DNA of 64,000 bases from an uncultured Muribaculaceae bacterium. GTDB taxonomy: Bacteria > Bacteroidota > Bacteroidia > Bacteroidales > Muribaculaceae. Positions 45,686 to 56,879 of this stretch are shown here, one piece after another; position 1 is the stretch's first letter, and every line of letters begins with the position of its first letter. Location of the stretch: the NCBI GenBank assembly GCA_910579605.1, contig CAJTUG010000005.1, positions 23,733 to 87,732 on the forward strand, read 5' to 3'. The notes beneath the pieces were generated by a model. The model saw only the letters and a list, made by a program, of their open reading frames with translations. It searched no databases and was not told the DNA's origin. A program made the position numbers and the translations under genes.

Positions 45686-48600
45686 CTATCGCGCCAATGA
45701 CAGGTTAAACGACAAGCCGTAGCTTGTATTGGTAGTAGGGTATGAGCTTGTGGTAATGATAGGAGAATTAACCTGATGGTCGAAATATGCACTCACGGTC
45801 ATACGCTTAGACAAAACATAGGATGCAGTAAAATTTATGTTCACCGTATTAGTACCACTTGTAGGTTGTGTATAATTATCTTCTATTTTACGTATGAGCG
45901 CCTGATTATTTTGGAAAGAGACATCAGCATTAAGAGTAAGATCGTTGCTCACGCCTTGTTGCGAGCCTTTCATTTTCAAAACAGTATTGAAACCTACAAT
46001 CTTATAACCTGCTCCTATAGTAATACCACGCTGAGACGCCTCAACCACTTGCCCTGCAGCCGAATTGAGGGTTAAAGTTCGTTGGTCTCTATACTCGGCA
46101 TTAAACTTAAGTTCATTTTTAAGCGTGAAGCTGACACCGATAAGCGGAGCAAAACGCTCGGTTATAGCAACCGACGAAATATTGAATGGAGACGATGGGA
46201 TAGGCTGTCCGGTGAGCTCGTCAAGGGTAAATCCAAGATTTGACCCATCGGCACTTACCCAATTGAGATACGACGAATACGATCCTACAGAATAAGTACA
46301 CTGATAAGCATGGTTCACCGAGAAATTCTTGAAAATATTACGCATATTGCCAAGATTTATCAATCCGTCGTAGGTTATACGCCAGTTGGGCAACACAGCC
46401 GAAAAATCCGGGAAGGGGTTGAGCGTCTGTTTTGCTGGATTAGTCTTAGTATAAGCAGCCACAAATGCAGGTATAAGGACATCCGACGATGTCTCGCTCA
46501 CTGTACCCACAGCAGGATCATATGGCGCTCCGGCATGAGAACTGCCGCTCATAAAGCCAGAAGAAGGATATACTAACCCCCGGTACTGATCTTCGACTCT
46601 CTGTCTCACTTCTGGTATATTGGCAAGGAAATTGTTGAAAGCATCGGAATAATACCCGTTTTTAGGGCCTGAGGATTTAAGCGCAGTCAAGATAGCACAA
46701 TGTGTCTTTGTATACGAACCCGACAAGGAAGTCGGTTGATCTGCATACATAAACTGTATTTGAGAATTCCTGTTGTCTGTACGATTAAACGTCAACTGCA
46801 CCTTAAGTCCTTTAAGAAGCTCAAAATTAGCTTCGATATTCAATTCGTTGGCCTTAGACCATACCGCAGGCGATGTTTGGCCATCGTCAGTAATAAGCCA
46901 ACCACGGGCAAGAGCTTTCTGTATATAACTTTCGTCCACAAAACCGAATGCAAAATCCAAACCGGGACTCATCGGCCCGTAAGACGTACTTTGACCGAAT
47001 ATATTGCCTATATTTGGATTAAACAGCGGCAACGACATAGTACGTGTATTCTTGAAACGTACCGACACATTCCTTGGTGAAAGAACAAATCGGAGCGCAT
47101 ATTCACCGATATTCTGCATGAGAGATTTATCGTCTTTGAGCACCTCGTTGACGGTAAATTTCACGTTCTTATCGCTTTTGGTCAATATTTCCACCGAGTT
47201 ATCGTCAAGAATCTTGGTTTTTATAGGGAAAGGTTTTCCGTCGGTTGTGGCAGCCGTAACTTTAATCTTCTTTGTCCGCAAGTTGTGCTTGATAGTCAAA
47301 GTAGTATCCTCTTTGAGCTGATATGTCCGCTCAAATTTTTTAGGTTTGCGAGCCGAAGCCACCGTAGGACGTGTATTGGCAAAACGTTTGGTGACATTCT
47401 TAAAAATAGGAATCTTATTATAGAACGTTTCAAAATTAATTCGTCCATCAGCATTCCACGACGCCTGATTGGCTATTGTATTGCCAAGTTTCTCGCCATC
47501 GATAGTAGCACCTCGGTCCCAACGGTAGGTTGCATTGTAGCTCAAATTACCCGTTATGAAATCCACAACCGGAATTTTTGAGAACGGAGCTTTATAAGAA
47601 GCCGTAAAAGTCTGATTATAGCTCCACGGGGTACCCATAGAAAGTATCGATTCCCACACTGTATCTTTCCATTGCTTATATTGGTCGGGGAACAGTTTTT
47701 TATTCACCGCACCAACAGTTTCTTCTATACGTGCCGACGTATTGGAATTAAAACTCATCTGCAACGATTTCGTCAAATTCCATGTCACGGAGAGCTGACG
47801 ATCCCACAGCCAGTTTTTGCTCACCGAAACAGGAAGTTGGAACATGACATCGGTTTCCGACCGAGTTTGCTGCTCATAATAGTGGCGGTTCATACTCGTG
47901 AGGAAAGATATATTGTTGGGCAACCATTGTAATTCCCAATCCTTCACAAAACGGGCATTCTTATTCTTGCTCTTTATAAACTTAAACGGCTTAAACGGCT
48001 TGATATATGGTGAATAATTATACCCGAAAGAACCTCGGTAGTCATTAGTATTCTCATACTCTGTTGTCGGATCATTTTTAGCTTGCTTGGAGAACGAGAA
48101 ATTAACCGTAAAGTTTGCCGGATCCCATGGCATAGGATTCTTGCTCTTGACATCAAAACGCAGACCCGACACAGAAAAATTCTGAACAGTGGTCCTCTCC
48201 ACAGCATAAGCCGAAATAGAATCGCGCTCTTGCTTGGTCTCGCATTCATCAAGAGCATCTTTGAGCAGTACATCTTGATCCAATGGATTATATTTAGGAG
48301 ACGTCCGTTCCTTTGTCATAGAATAATATACTGGTGCCTTAAGTTTGGCTTTCTCTGGCAAAAATCTTCCCAAATCGGCCTGAACCGCAACGTTAAACTG
48401 CTGGTAGTCGTCAAGACGGCGTTCATTCAGACTTTGGTCAACGCCGCCGAAACCTGCCGTTTCTATATGCCCTCCAAGGTTAAGGGTCGCAACATCACTC
48501 ATAGACAAGGTGGCATTCGCTTTCGCAGCCCAACCTCCGGCCTCGTCAAAATCCGTTACTTTAAGTTCGTTTACCCATACGATACCATCTTTGGTTGTGG

Positions 48601-51600
48601 CGGCATTGTTGCGGACACCCACAAGCATTACCCTCACATCACTGAGAGACGGATTACCCATCACTGCCATACGGTTACGTTCATTGTCGGGATCGCGGCC
48701 GGTATATAATATACCATAGCCTACCCCGCTCTCTTCTGCTCGCTTGGCAGCATTACGCTCCTTTTTAAGATTGACAAGATTCTGCAGATTGAAATCCAAA
48801 TAGTTGGAACGAGGCCAAACAATATATTGATCTGAACTTAGATATGCATTATATGTGCCAAACGGCGTTAGTTCCAATGGCACTTCATACTCATAATAAT
48901 TACTCTTCACATCGGTGCCCAAACGCACAAACACTGAAAGGTCGCCGCTACGAAGATTCGTAGCATTGTCTATGAGGCTTTCTGCATGCACCCACATCTG
49001 CAAGCGCTTATAGTTGCGCAAATCAAGTTGTGTATTTCGATAAACTCCACGCGCATCGCCTGCCTGAAGCCCTGTAAGCTTCATAGACATAGACTGCTCG
49101 TTGAGCTGGGTTATCTGGCTTTGCCCGGGATCGGAAATACGAGTTACGCCTGGAGGCAAAACATAATTCACCGGTTCGCGTTCGGCATTTTCTTCAATAT
49201 TGACAACCGACACGTCCAATTGACCCTGTGCAGGAGAATCTCCTCGGTTATTGAGATTGAAATCATATGTACGCCACTCACCACGAACCAACTCCAAGGT
49301 GGCAAAACGCAAATGAGTCGGCTTCTTGAAGCCAGTCATAAAGATACGTGCGAACCTCACGGTAGAGAGGTCATTGATAGAGCCTACCTTCTTCTCAAAA
49401 TCACTCAAGGGAATCTTAAACTGATACCATTCAACCTCAGGATTAGTACCGTCGCGAGTAGCAACTACCGACACCTGCTTATCCGTTATATAGTTCTTGC
49501 CAACAACAAGGTCTTCGGGGCGAATAGACACTTTATATTGGAAATATCGCTCGTATTCATTAAGCGTGTTGTCCTGGTTTATATCCTCTACATCAGGAAC
49601 AGAACGGGCCGACTGATAAAGAGGATCCGGGGCATCCTCAGGCGACAATGAGTTGCCCTCCACTCCGTTATAGCGCTTATAACGCTCAAGAATAGAAAGA
49701 CGCTGCTCGTCGTAGTCGTAACCACGGTAAAAATGGTAATTATCGCCGGCAGGGTCATTAAGAGGGGAAAAGTTATCATTACCCATACGGTCTAATGCAT
49801 CAGGCGAAAGTTTTTGACGCAAACCATCAAGATAATTCTGATATGAAGGAAATATAAACTCATCATTATTTGGCAAACCGTCAAGACCCACGTCTTGTGC
49901 AAGGCGCGACCCGGTGGCATTATCAAAAGAATAAGTAAGCGAATTCTGGCTTGACACACCCCAAACGGTTTCGCGAAGATACTGGTCATTACCATCGTAG
50001 GGAATACCGTTTTCGTAGCTTTTCAGACCATCTTTGAGGATATCTTCGGAAATCTCTCCGAAATTAAAGTAAAGGTCGCCGCCTTCATAATTAGGATTTT
50101 CCGGGTCAAGGAAAGGATTAAGCAACCAAAACTGGATATACTCTATATTAGACTGCTCAAAATTAGTATTATCCATCCGACGCATGATACCGCCCCAACG
50201 CTTTTCTGGATTTAGAAGATTGCCTTGATCGTCAACATTAACATTGTCAAGATTATAAGGGCCACGCTCCTCGGGATAAAATGAGAGGTTTAGAGTCTGT
50301 ATTGTAGACGATTCACCGTAATTTAACTCTCGCCCTGGGAATATCTCACGTGAAGTTACCTCGCGCACATACGGGTTGGAAAGCTGCTTTAAGTCGCTCT
50401 TGATATAACCGGGACACATAGACGAATTTCTCTGCGTAAAAAGGCGGTCTATATAATACCAATTTATCAACGCACGGTTCTTGCCATAGTCCACATTATC
50501 ACTCAGAGAAGCCTCCGGGAAAAGCGCATCAGGAGAGCTATCGTAGGGCGTAGATGCCAAGAACCACGAATATGGAGAGCGGAGGTCTATCCCTGTCTGT
50601 GTCGACTCGAAATCATCTATGTAACTTGAGCCCTTGTTTGAACCGGATTTCTGAGAATGAGGCATCAATCGCGCATATTCGGCCGTGAAATTTAATCGCG
50701 AAGGCTGGGTGGCATTCACGGTAGGGATTTTATTGAGCAAATTAGTGAGCCACATGAACTCGCCATTGTAATTCATGTTGAAACCAAACATGGAATTGTT
50801 CACCACCTCATCGCCAATATTAACCTTCTCTATAAGTGCTTTTTCCGAAAAGTGCAACAATGTAGTACCTATATTAAGGTTCTTATTGACCTGATATTGC
50901 AAATCCAAACCCAAAAGCGTTTTGCGCTGGGTAGAAAACAAACTTTGATTTTCAAGAGAAACACTTATATTTTGTCCCGAATCTATAATGCTCTGGTTAG
51001 TTATAGTAACTATACCCATGGCATAGTCTACAGTATAGTCTGAATTTTCAGTGAGCTGCACACCTCCGGCTGTAACTATCACAGAACCACGCGGCACATT
51101 CATGGCATTAAGACGTATCTGGCTACCGGCCGAAGCTTGATATTCTCCCGATAAAATAAACTTATTCTTATCGGCATATTGTCGTGCCACAACTATCGTA
51201 GAATCATAAAGTTCTTGATATACATATTGTTCTGCCAAAGCGGCATTGCCTATCTTTTCTCGCAAATGCTCGCCAAAAGGCTCAACTACCGGGAATATAA
51301 CCTTGCCTGTCGACGGCTGGATAGTATAGCCGTCGATAAAATCAAAAAAGCCGTCGGAATTACTTTCTTCATTAGAATCCAATCGGTCAAGATTCATTAC
51401 TTGAAGCAATGATTTATCGCTCAAGCCTGGAACAGGGAGATAATTGATTTGCGTCCCGGTTGTATCAGAAAGATATTTTATGTTTAGCTTGAACTTGGAT
51501 TTCTGTATCTGGTAGCCTCCCAAAGAATATACGTTCTTCATCATAAGATCCCACATCGGAATATGAGGCGAAACCGTAGTACTTTTTAGCATCTTCAGGT

Positions 51601-53116
51601 AGAGACACTGATCGGTAGACGTTATGTCGCCGGAAAACTCACCCACTTGATAAACTTGGCCATTGTATGTATATTCATATGCCACGGCCAAAACCTCGTC
51701 GGCATTCAAAGCACTCCTCACCGAAATATAGCCCAATGTAGAATTCAAAGTATACTCCGACGACGACAGCAATCTTGCAGATTCAACTTTCTCGTAGTCT
51801 TCGCCACCCTCTATCCCATAAGCGCCCAATGGTTCTAAAACCTGAGTCACTGCGTTGATATTTCTCGCTCCGGGATAATCACTTTTAATAATCGACAGAA
51901 GGTTATTAGAAGCGTTAGCCGGATTGGGAAGCGACGGATCTGTTACCCAATAGTTGTTGGCCAGATGGGAATTTTCGCCCATGTCCGTAAAAGCCACAAG
52001 ATTACGGCTTTGCTCATAACGTCCGCTCTTATTCGTTATCCAAACCTCTATTCTGGTAATTTTAACCCCTGATGTAACATAGGGCAAACGGCTGGCAAAA
52101 CTATCGTAATTATCGCGGAAGAAATGCGCAAGGAAAAAGTGGCGGTTTTGATCGTATTCATCGGCATTGATGGTAAATTCTGTCGTCTGAGCTCCGCCCT
52201 TGGAACTAACGGTCTTAGACTCCGAATTTTGCTGTGATACTAATGCCGTAGCAGTAAGTTTACCAAATTGAAGAACACTCTTAAGGCCAAACAAAGCCGT
52301 ACTACCTCTGATGAGCGACGAACCTGTGGTCATAGACACATTACCGGCTTCTATGTTTTTTACGATATCATCTTCTTTACCTTCGTAAGCCAATTTGAGA
52401 TTTTTTGAATCAAAATCAAAAGTCGCGTCGGTATTATACGTCATGTTGAATTTCATGCGGTCGCCGACTCCTGCCTGGATAGTAGCCTGGATTTTTTGGT
52501 CAAAATCAAAATATGTCTTTCGCCGTGCCGAAAGCGACAATGCAGGATTATCCGTTTTATTGCTCTTTATACCCATTGAAATCTGCACCGAACCTTGTGT
52601 CTTGAGCGACACTCCACCGGGACCGAAAATTTTCTCCAACGGTCCAAGCGCAAAATTCATGTCAAAAATATTAAACGGCTCTTTCTCCTTATCAGTGATT
52701 AGAGCCATATTGCGCTCCCTATAGTATTTTTGCATGGAGCGGCGAAACTGCCAGTCATTATACTGCTGGGGCGTGAGCATAAAAGGTACCCCTATGTCAA
52801 TTCCCTCCAATCGGGTATGAACTATATAGCAACCCGTTGCAGAATCGTATTCGGCCTCTGTCTTAATATTGGATGGGGTAGCAAGGTCATAAGCCAACTC
52901 ATTGGCCATCAATTCATCGTAATTTCTTGGCACGGTAGGACGTACCGGTAAAACTAAAGCCGAAGAATCGCCTTGCTCAGACTGGGGTAATGCCGAAGGT
53001 GGGGGGGGCAACAAATCGGGGATGTAATATTGTGCAGACACACCAAAAACCGCCCCCAAAAGCAAGGACAGACACAAAACTACAAAATATATATATTGTC
53101 TTTTAGCTAAAATCAT
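45686..53116 (-). CDS. sprA: SprA/Sov, type IX secretion outer-membrane translocon
   Basis: Giant 36-strand barrel that forms the protein channel of type IX secretion. The frame begins with a GTG at 53146; ATG 53116 gives a good signal peptide (ILAKRQYIYFVVLCLSLLLG). The product is 2,476 residues, full length for the family. Visible landmarks are the Pro-rich start (DLLPPPPSALPQ), MTYNTDATFDFDSKNLKLAY, GNVSMTTGSSLIRGSTALFG, HSQKSGSNKGSSYIDDFEST and the closing SYGLSFNLSLAR. No frameshift. recX ends 69 bp upstream. The other core genes (gldK, L, M, N, porV) are not in this window. Confidence 0.95.
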   Translation of the reverse strand: MILAKRQYIYFVVLCLSLLLGAVFGVSAQYYIPDLLPPPPSALPQSEQGDSSALVLPVRPTVPRNYDELMANELAYDLATPSNIKTEAEYDSATGCYIVHTRLEGIDIGVPFMLTPQQYNDWQFRRSMQKYYRERNMALITDKEKEPFNIFDMNFALGPLEKIFGPGGVSLKTQGSVQISMGIKSNKTDNPALSLSARRKTYFDFDQKIQATIQAGVGDRMKFNMTYNTDATFDFDSKNLKLAYEGKEDDIVKNIEAGNVSMTTGSSLIRGSTALFGLKSVLQFGKLTATALVSQQNSESKTVSSKGGAQTTEFTINADEYDQNRHFFLAHFFRDNYDSFASRLPYVTSGVKITRIEVWITNKSGRYEQSRNLVAFTDMGENSHLANNYWVTDPSLPNPANASNNLLSIIKSDYPGARNINAVTQVLEPLGAYGIEGGEDYEKVESARLLSSSEYTLNSTLGYISVRSALNADEVLAVAYEYTYNGQVYQVGEFSGDITSTDQCLYLKMLKSTTVSPHIPMWDLMMKNVYSLGGYQIQKSKFKLNIKYLSDTTGTQINYLPVPGLSDKSLLQVMNLDRLDSNEESNSDGFFDFIDGYTIQPSTGKVIFPVVEPFGEHLREKIGNAALAEQYVYQELYDSTIVVARQYADKNKFILSGEYQASAGSQIRLNAMNVPRGSVIVTAGGVQLTENSDYTVDYAMGIVTITNQSIIDSGQNISVSLENQSLFSTQRKTLLGLDLQYQVNKNLNIGTTLLHFSEKALIEKVNIGDEVVNNSMFGFNMNYNGEFMWLTNLLNKIPTVNATQPSRLNFTAEYARLMPHSQKSGSNKGSSYIDDFESTQTGIDLRSPYSWFLASTPYDSSPDALFPEASLSDNVDYGKNRALINWYYIDRLFTQRNSSMCPGYIKSDLKQLSNPYVREVTSREIFPGRELNYGESSTIQTLNLSFYPEERGPYNLDNVNVDDQGNLLNPEKRWGGIMRRMDNTNFEQSNIEYIQFWLLNPFLDPENPNYEGGDLYFNFGEISEDILKDGLKSYENGIPYDGNDQYLRETVWGVSSQNSLTYSFDNATGSRLAQDVGLDGLPNNDEFIFPSYQNYLDGLRQKLSPDALDRMGNDNFSPLNDPAGDNYHFYRGYDYDEQRLSILERYKRYNGVEGNSLSPEDAPDPLYQSARSVPDVEDINQDNTLNEYERYFQYKVSIRPEDLVVGKNYITDKQVSVVATRDGTNPEVEWYQFKIPLSDFEKKVGSINDLSTVRFARIFMTGFKKPTHLRFATLELVRGEWRTYDFNLNNRGDSPAQGQLDVSVVNIEENAEREPVNYVLPPGVTRISDPGQSQITQLNEQSMSMKLTGLQAGDARGVYRNTQLDLRNYKRLQMWVHAESLIDNATNLRSGDLSVFVRLGTDVKSNYYEYEVPLELTPFGTYNAYLSSDQYIVWPRSNYLDFNLQNLVNLKKERNAAKRAEESGVGYGILYTGRDPDNERNRMAVMGNPSLSDVRVMLVGVRNNAATTKDGIVWVNELKVTDFDEAGGWAAKANATLSMSDVATLNLGGHIETAGFGGVDQSLNERRLDDYQQFNVAVQADLGRFLPEKAKLKAPVYYSMTKERTSPKYNPLDQDVLLKDALDECETKQERDSISAYAVERTTVQNFSVSGLRFDVKSKNPMPWDPANFTVNFSFSKQAKNDPTTEYENTNDYRGSFGYNYSPYIKPFKPFKFIKSKNKNARFVKDWELQWLPNNISFLTSMNRHYYEQQTRSETDVMFQLPVSVSKNWLWDRQLSVTWNLTKSLQMSFNSNTSARIEETVGAVNKKLFPDQYKQWKDTVWESILSMGTPWSYNQTFTASYKAPFSKIPVVDFITGNLSYNATYRWDRGATIDGEKLGNTIANQASWNADGRINFETFYNKIPIFKNVTKRFANTRPTVASARKPKKFERTYQLKEDTTLTIKHNLRTKKIKVTAATTDGKPFPIKTKILDDNSVEILTKSDKNVKFTVNEVLKDDKSLMQNIGEYALRFVLSPRNVSVRFKNTRTMSLPLFNPNIGNIFGQSTSYGPMSPGLDFAFGFVDESYIQKALARGWLITDDGQTSPAVWSKANELNIEANFELLKGLKVQLTFNRTDNRNSQIQFMYADQPTSLSGSYTKTHCAILTALKSSGPKNGYYSDAFNNFLANIPEVRQRVEDQYRGLVYPSSGFMSGSSHAGAPYDPAVGTVSETSSDVLIPAFVAAYTKTNPAKQTLNPFPDFSAVLPNWRITYDGLINLGNMRNIFKNFSVNHAYQCTYSVGSYSSYLNWVSADGSNLGFTLDELTGQPIPSSPFNISSVAITERFAPLIGVSFTLKNELKFNAEYRDQRTLTLNSAAGQVVEASQRGITIGAGYKIVGFNTVLKMKGSQQGVSNDLTLNADVSFQNNQALIRKIEDNYTQPTSGTNTVNINFTASYVLSKRMTVSAYFDHQVNSPIITTSSYPTTNTSYGLSFNLSLAR

Positions 53117-53185
53117 TGCAAGAGTGCATACCGGAGAGTTTCGCACTCTTTAATAACGCGCTTCGCTTTGGATTATTGCATAAAA

Positions 53186-53656
53186 CTAAAGGCTCTTTAT
53201 GATTTTCAGAGCTAAATCAGCTTCATAACCTCTGCCTACGGCAAAACGCAGGAGTTTCATTTTAGCTTCATAACTCCCGGAATCCGGCATGGTCCTACTT
53301 TTATGCGCCAAAACATGACTTAATATCTCCTGATACTCAGCCATATCGATCTCGTCCAACGCCTGCAATATATCATCGCTGCATATGCGCTTCTGCTTGA
53401 GTGCAAAAACGATCTTTCGTCGTCCCCACTTTGCAAAGCGGTACTTATCTCGCACAAACGACCGACTGAAACGGGCATCATCAATAAATCGCGACGCCAA
53501 TAATTCTTTTAACACAATAGCAGCCTCTGGTTGTGGCACACCCCATCTACGCATCTTCTCCATAGCCTCGGAAGAACACATCTCAGCTCTTGAACATTGC
53601 TCTTCAAGGCGAAGACGAGCCTTAGATGCCTCAAGCGGTTTCTTTGCCCTAATCAT
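53186..53656 (-). CDS. recX: Regulatory protein RecX
   Basis: Modulator of RecA filaments; 156 residues made of three-helix repeats. The family pattern is seen in CSRAEMCSSEAMEKMRRWGV, FIDDARFSRSFVRDKYRFAK and WGRRKIVFALKQKRI. recA is not adjacent. Overlaps the start-side of prmC: its first 8 bp lie in the 3' end of prmC, indicating translational coupling. Confidence 0.9.
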   Translation of the reverse strand: MIRAKKPLEASKARLRLEEQCSRAEMCSSEAMEKMRRWGVPQPEAAIVLKELLASRFIDDARFSRSFVRDKYRFAKWGRRKIVFALKQKRICSDDILQALDEIDMAEYQEILSHVLAHKSRTMPDSGSYEAKMKLLRFAVGRGYEADLALKIIKSL

Positions 53657-54503
53657 TGCGTGCTATTGCGTAACGGTAATTTCCTTTGTAGTCCCTCAGA
53701 ATCTGTATATCAACAAAACCTATCTTATCCAGCAATTCATACATTTCTTTCCAAAACAAGCTGTTGATTTCAAAATACAGACGGCCACCCTTGCGCAAAC
53801 CTTTTCGGGCATACAACGAGATGGCTCGATAAAATTTAAGAGGATCGCTATCAGGAACAAACAAGGCTGTAGGAGGCTCATAATCGTAAACACGGGAATC
53901 CATATCTTTTTTCTCGGAATCCAAAACATATGGAGGATTGCTTACTATAATATCGTAGCCCGGAACCGACGGAATCGCCGCAGAAAGAATATCCATCTCA
54001 GAAAAGTCTACTTTCACCTTAAGTTTAGATGCGTTTTGACGAGCTATTGCAAGTGCCGCTACGCTTATATCAACTCCCCTAACATGAGCAAACGGCAATG
54101 CAGAAGCCAATGAAATAGCTATGCAACCACTACCGGTGCCAATATCCAGGATATCAAGGTCCGCACAGCCACGGGAATCATCTATTATCCTGTCTACCAA
54201 ACCTTCCGTCTCGAATCTGGGTATAAGGACATCGGGTGTGAGAATAAAATTCAGCCCCATAAACAAACCTTGCCCGGCAGCATACTGTACAGGCATGCCG
54301 TTTGCAACTAAATCTACAGCTTTGAGAATTTTATCTTTCATAAAATCCTCAATCGTTCTTTGACCGTTTATAAACAGGTATTTGCGGTCGTATCCTGCCA
54401 AATCTTCAAAAAGTATCCTTGCAGCAGATTCTCCTTCGCCGGGCGAACCGAGAATCTGTTGCAAGCGAGCAGCGATTTGTTTAAAAAAATCGTTTACGGT
54501 CAT
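53649..54503 (-). CDS. prmC: Release factor glutamine N5-methyltransferase
   Basis: Methylates the Gln of the GGQ motif in RF1 and RF2. The 284-residue product has the N-terminal helical domain, the SAM site DILDIGTGSGCIAISLA and the catalytic NPPY (about residues 188-191, in IIVSNPPYVLDSEKK). Its start overlaps the obgE stop by one base (TAATG). Confidence 0.95.
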   Translation of the reverse strand: MTVNDFFKQIAARLQQILGSPGEGESAARILFEDLAGYDRKYLFINGQRTIEDFMKDKILKAVDLVANGMPVQYAAGQGLFMGLNFILTPDVLIPRFETEGLVDRIIDDSRGCADLDILDIGTGSGCIAISLASALPFAHVRGVDISVAALAIARQNASKLKVKVDFSEMDILSAAIPSVPGYDIIVSNPPYVLDSEKKDMDSRVYDYEPPTALFVPDSDPLKFYRAISLYARKGLRKGGRLYFEINSLFWKEMYELLDKIGFVDIQILRDYKGNYRYAIARND

Positions 54504-55765
54504 TATCTGCCGTCGTTTATGGCTTCATAGAGAAATGCGTCATCTGAATCGTCATCATCCGAGTCATCAGAATCTGAATCTGAATAATCAGCGTCATCCC
54601 AATCCATATCCTCGCCCCATTCATCAGGACTGATAGAACGCATATCTTCTCCCTCTTCTTCATCGTCTTGTGCAGACGGCACATTTTCAAAAATAAACTC
54701 GTCTTCCTCTCGCACTCGATGATGACCATCAAGAGGCCGGTGGATAATATCTACATTGTCCACGCGGTTGTTCTCATCAGTAATCGCACGCCAAAGCATA
54801 TCCTTAAGCTCCGTAATACCATAACCAGAAACTGCCGATATGAAAACCGAAGGAACGCCGTCTGGCAAAGTCTTAGCTATTTCCTCGCGAAGTTCATCAT
54901 CCAACAAGTCGCTTTTGGAAATAGCCAACACTCGTTGCTTATCCATGAGTTGTGGGTTAAACTGCTCTAACTCTTTGAGCAATACGGCATATTCAGCCGC
55001 TATATCATCGGCATCGGCCGGTACCATAAACAAAAGTACGGCATTGCGCTCTATATGCCTCAAAAAACGCAAGCCCAAACCTTTACCCTCACTCGCACCT
55101 TCAATAATACCGGGAATATCGGCCATAACAAACGAGCGATTGTCTCGGTAAGACACTATGCCGAGTTGGGGCTCCATCGTCGTGAAAGGATAATCGGCTA
55201 TCTTGGGTTCTGCCGCCGAAACTGCCGACAACAAAGTAGATTTTCCGGCATTCGGGAATCCTACAAGACCTACATCTGCAAGCATTTTCAACTCTAAAAT
55301 AACCGATTTCTCTATAGCCGGCTCACCTGGCTGGGCATACCGAGGCGTACGGTTGGTCGCACTTTTGAAATGCCAATTCCCAAGACCGCCGCGACCGCCA
55401 CGCAGTAATTTTACCTCTTGGCCGTCATCAGTCACCTCACACAAGAAATCACCGGTCTCTGCATCAAAAACAACAGTTCCACATGGCACCTCAACTATCA
55501 CATCATCGCCATCTTTACCGAAACTGCGTCCACCTGATCCCGACTGGCCATTCCCGGCAAAAATATGACGCCGGTATTTAAGGGGCAACAATGTCCACAT
55601 ATTACGGTTACCCTTAAGAATGATATGTCCACCTCTACCGCCGTCACCGCCGTCAGGGCCTCCTTTAGGAACATATTTCGCCCTATAAAAATGACGTGAC
55701 CCGGCTCCTCCCTTTCCAGAGCGGCACAATATCTTTACATAATCTATAAAATTTGAATCTGCCAT
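54503..55765 (-). CDS. obgE: GTPase ObgE/CgtA
   Basis: Ribosome-assembly and stress GTPase of 420 residues. It has the Gly-rich Obg fold ([20 protein letters not shown]), the G domain with G1 GFPNAGKST (about 168) and G3 DIPG, and SKSD for G4. The tail after residue about 350 is strongly acidic ([19 protein letters not shown]), a common but variable feature of Obg. A 43-bp gap separates it from the upstream sugar nucleotidyltransferase gene. Confidence 0.97.
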   Translation of the reverse strand: MADSNFIDYVKILCRSGKGGAGSRHFYRAKYVPKGGPDGGDGGRGGHIILKGNRNMWTLLPLKYRRHIFAGNGQSGSGGRSFGKDGDDVIVEVPCGTVVFDAETGDFLCEVTDDGQEVKLLRGGRGGLGNWHFKSATNRTPRYAQPGEPAIEKSVILELKMLADVGLVGFPNAGKSTLLSAVSAAEPKIADYPFTTMEPQLGIVSYRDNRSFVMADIPGIIEGASEGKGLGLRFLRHIERNAVLLFMVPADADDIAAEYAVLLKELEQFNPQLMDKQRVLAISKSDLLDDELREEIAKTLPDGVPSVFISAVSGYGITELKDMLWRAITDENNRVDNVDIIHRPLDGHHRVREEDEFIFENVPSAQDDEEEGEDMRSISPDEWGEDMDWDDADYSDSDSDDSDDDDSDDAFLYEAINDGR

Positions 55766-55808
55766 GTGTTTTGTAGTTTTATGCGAGGTCTAAACCCCTT
55801 ATTTTTTT

Positions 55809-56879
55809 CTAACAATCAACAGTCTTCAGCGCATTATGATGACGCATCAGTTCCGAAGCCTGACGAAAATCAACAGGTGAGCCAACGTCTATCCATGTCC
55901 CTTTTATCGGATAATACGACACATTCATCCCATCAGCTATTGCCTTAGAAATCAAATCCGTGGCATCACATCTACGCTGCGGCTCAAGCATACGCAAAAC
56001 CTCCTTGGAAAAAATGTAAATCCCTGCATTAGCATAGTAGGAATACGATGGTTTCTCTTCTATTCCGGCAACTCTGTCGGGATTTTCATCGTCTAAGGCC
56101 AAAATAGCATATGGCACCGACACCTGGTAGGGCACAACAGCTATTGTTACGGCAGCATTATTATGTCGGTGATGGAGATACATCTCTTCAAACGAAACTG
56201 TGGTAATAAGATCGGAATTCATCACCAAAGTATCTCCTGCCCCTTGAGCAGCATCTGTAAGTGTCACAGCACCTATAGTGCCGAGCGGAATTTCTTCTTT
56301 CACACATTTCACCGCCACTCCGGCTACCGGATATCGGAAATGATCATATATCTGCTCCGCAAGATACCCTGTCGCCACTGTTATGTCCTTAATTCCGCAA
56401 GATGCAAGCAATTCTATATTATAGTCTATTATAGCCTTACCTTCAATAGTAAGCAACGGCTTTGGCGTAGTAAGTGTAGCAGGTCTAAGACGTTCGCCCC
56501 TGCCTCCGGCCATTAACACAGCATTAAGAGGCAAAATGGTACGGCAAGAGCTCATATCCAAGACATCTGTCAATTTGCCCTTGGAATCCAAAACCGGAAT
56601 TAACGTAATATTCCGTTGGCGCAAATTGCGCAAACGCTCCACATCTACACAACCCTCCTCTATCCATTGGAAATCTGTATGTGCGGCCAAAAGCGCATTA
56701 TCCTCAAGAGTCAGGCCACAAAGAAGCGCTCGCCTTATATCTCCATCGGTAAGAGTACCTAATATATGCGAATCGTCATCGCCGACAAAAAGTGTCATCG
56801 ATTTCCCTGGCAAAGAATTGAGACGCTCCAATGCCTCTTTTATTGTAGCTCGTGAGGATATGAGATGTTTAGTGTTCAT
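55809..56879 (-). CDS. CBS-domain sugar nucleotidyltransferase (PtmE-like)
   Basis: Two N-terminal CBS repeats (about 1-115; GTLTDGDIRRALL) are fused to an NTP-transferase domain starting LNAVLMAGGRGERLRPATLT. The 356-residue layout matches PtmE of Campylobacter, the glucosamine-1-phosphate guanylyltransferase that opens the GDP-legionaminate route. The nucleotide base cannot be read from sequence. CBS repeats suggest control by an adenine nucleotide. Its first 11 bp overlap the CMP-sugar synthetase gene upstream. Confidence 0.83.
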   Translation of the reverse strand: MNTKHLISSRATIKEALERLNSLPGKSMTLFVGDDDSHILGTLTDGDIRRALLCGLTLEDNALLAAHTDFQWIEEGCVDVERLRNLRQRNITLIPVLDSKGKLTDVLDMSSCRTILPLNAVLMAGGRGERLRPATLTTPKPLLTIEGKAIIDYNIELLASCGIKDITVATGYLAEQIYDHFRYPVAGVAVKCVKEEIPLGTIGAVTLTDAAQGAGDTLVMNSDLITTVSFEEMYLHHRHNNAAVTIAVVPYQVSVPYAILALDDENPDRVAGIEEKPSYSYYANAGIYIFSKEVLRMLEPQRRCDATDLISKAIADGMNVSYYPIKGTWIDVGSPVDFRQASELMRHHNALKTVDC

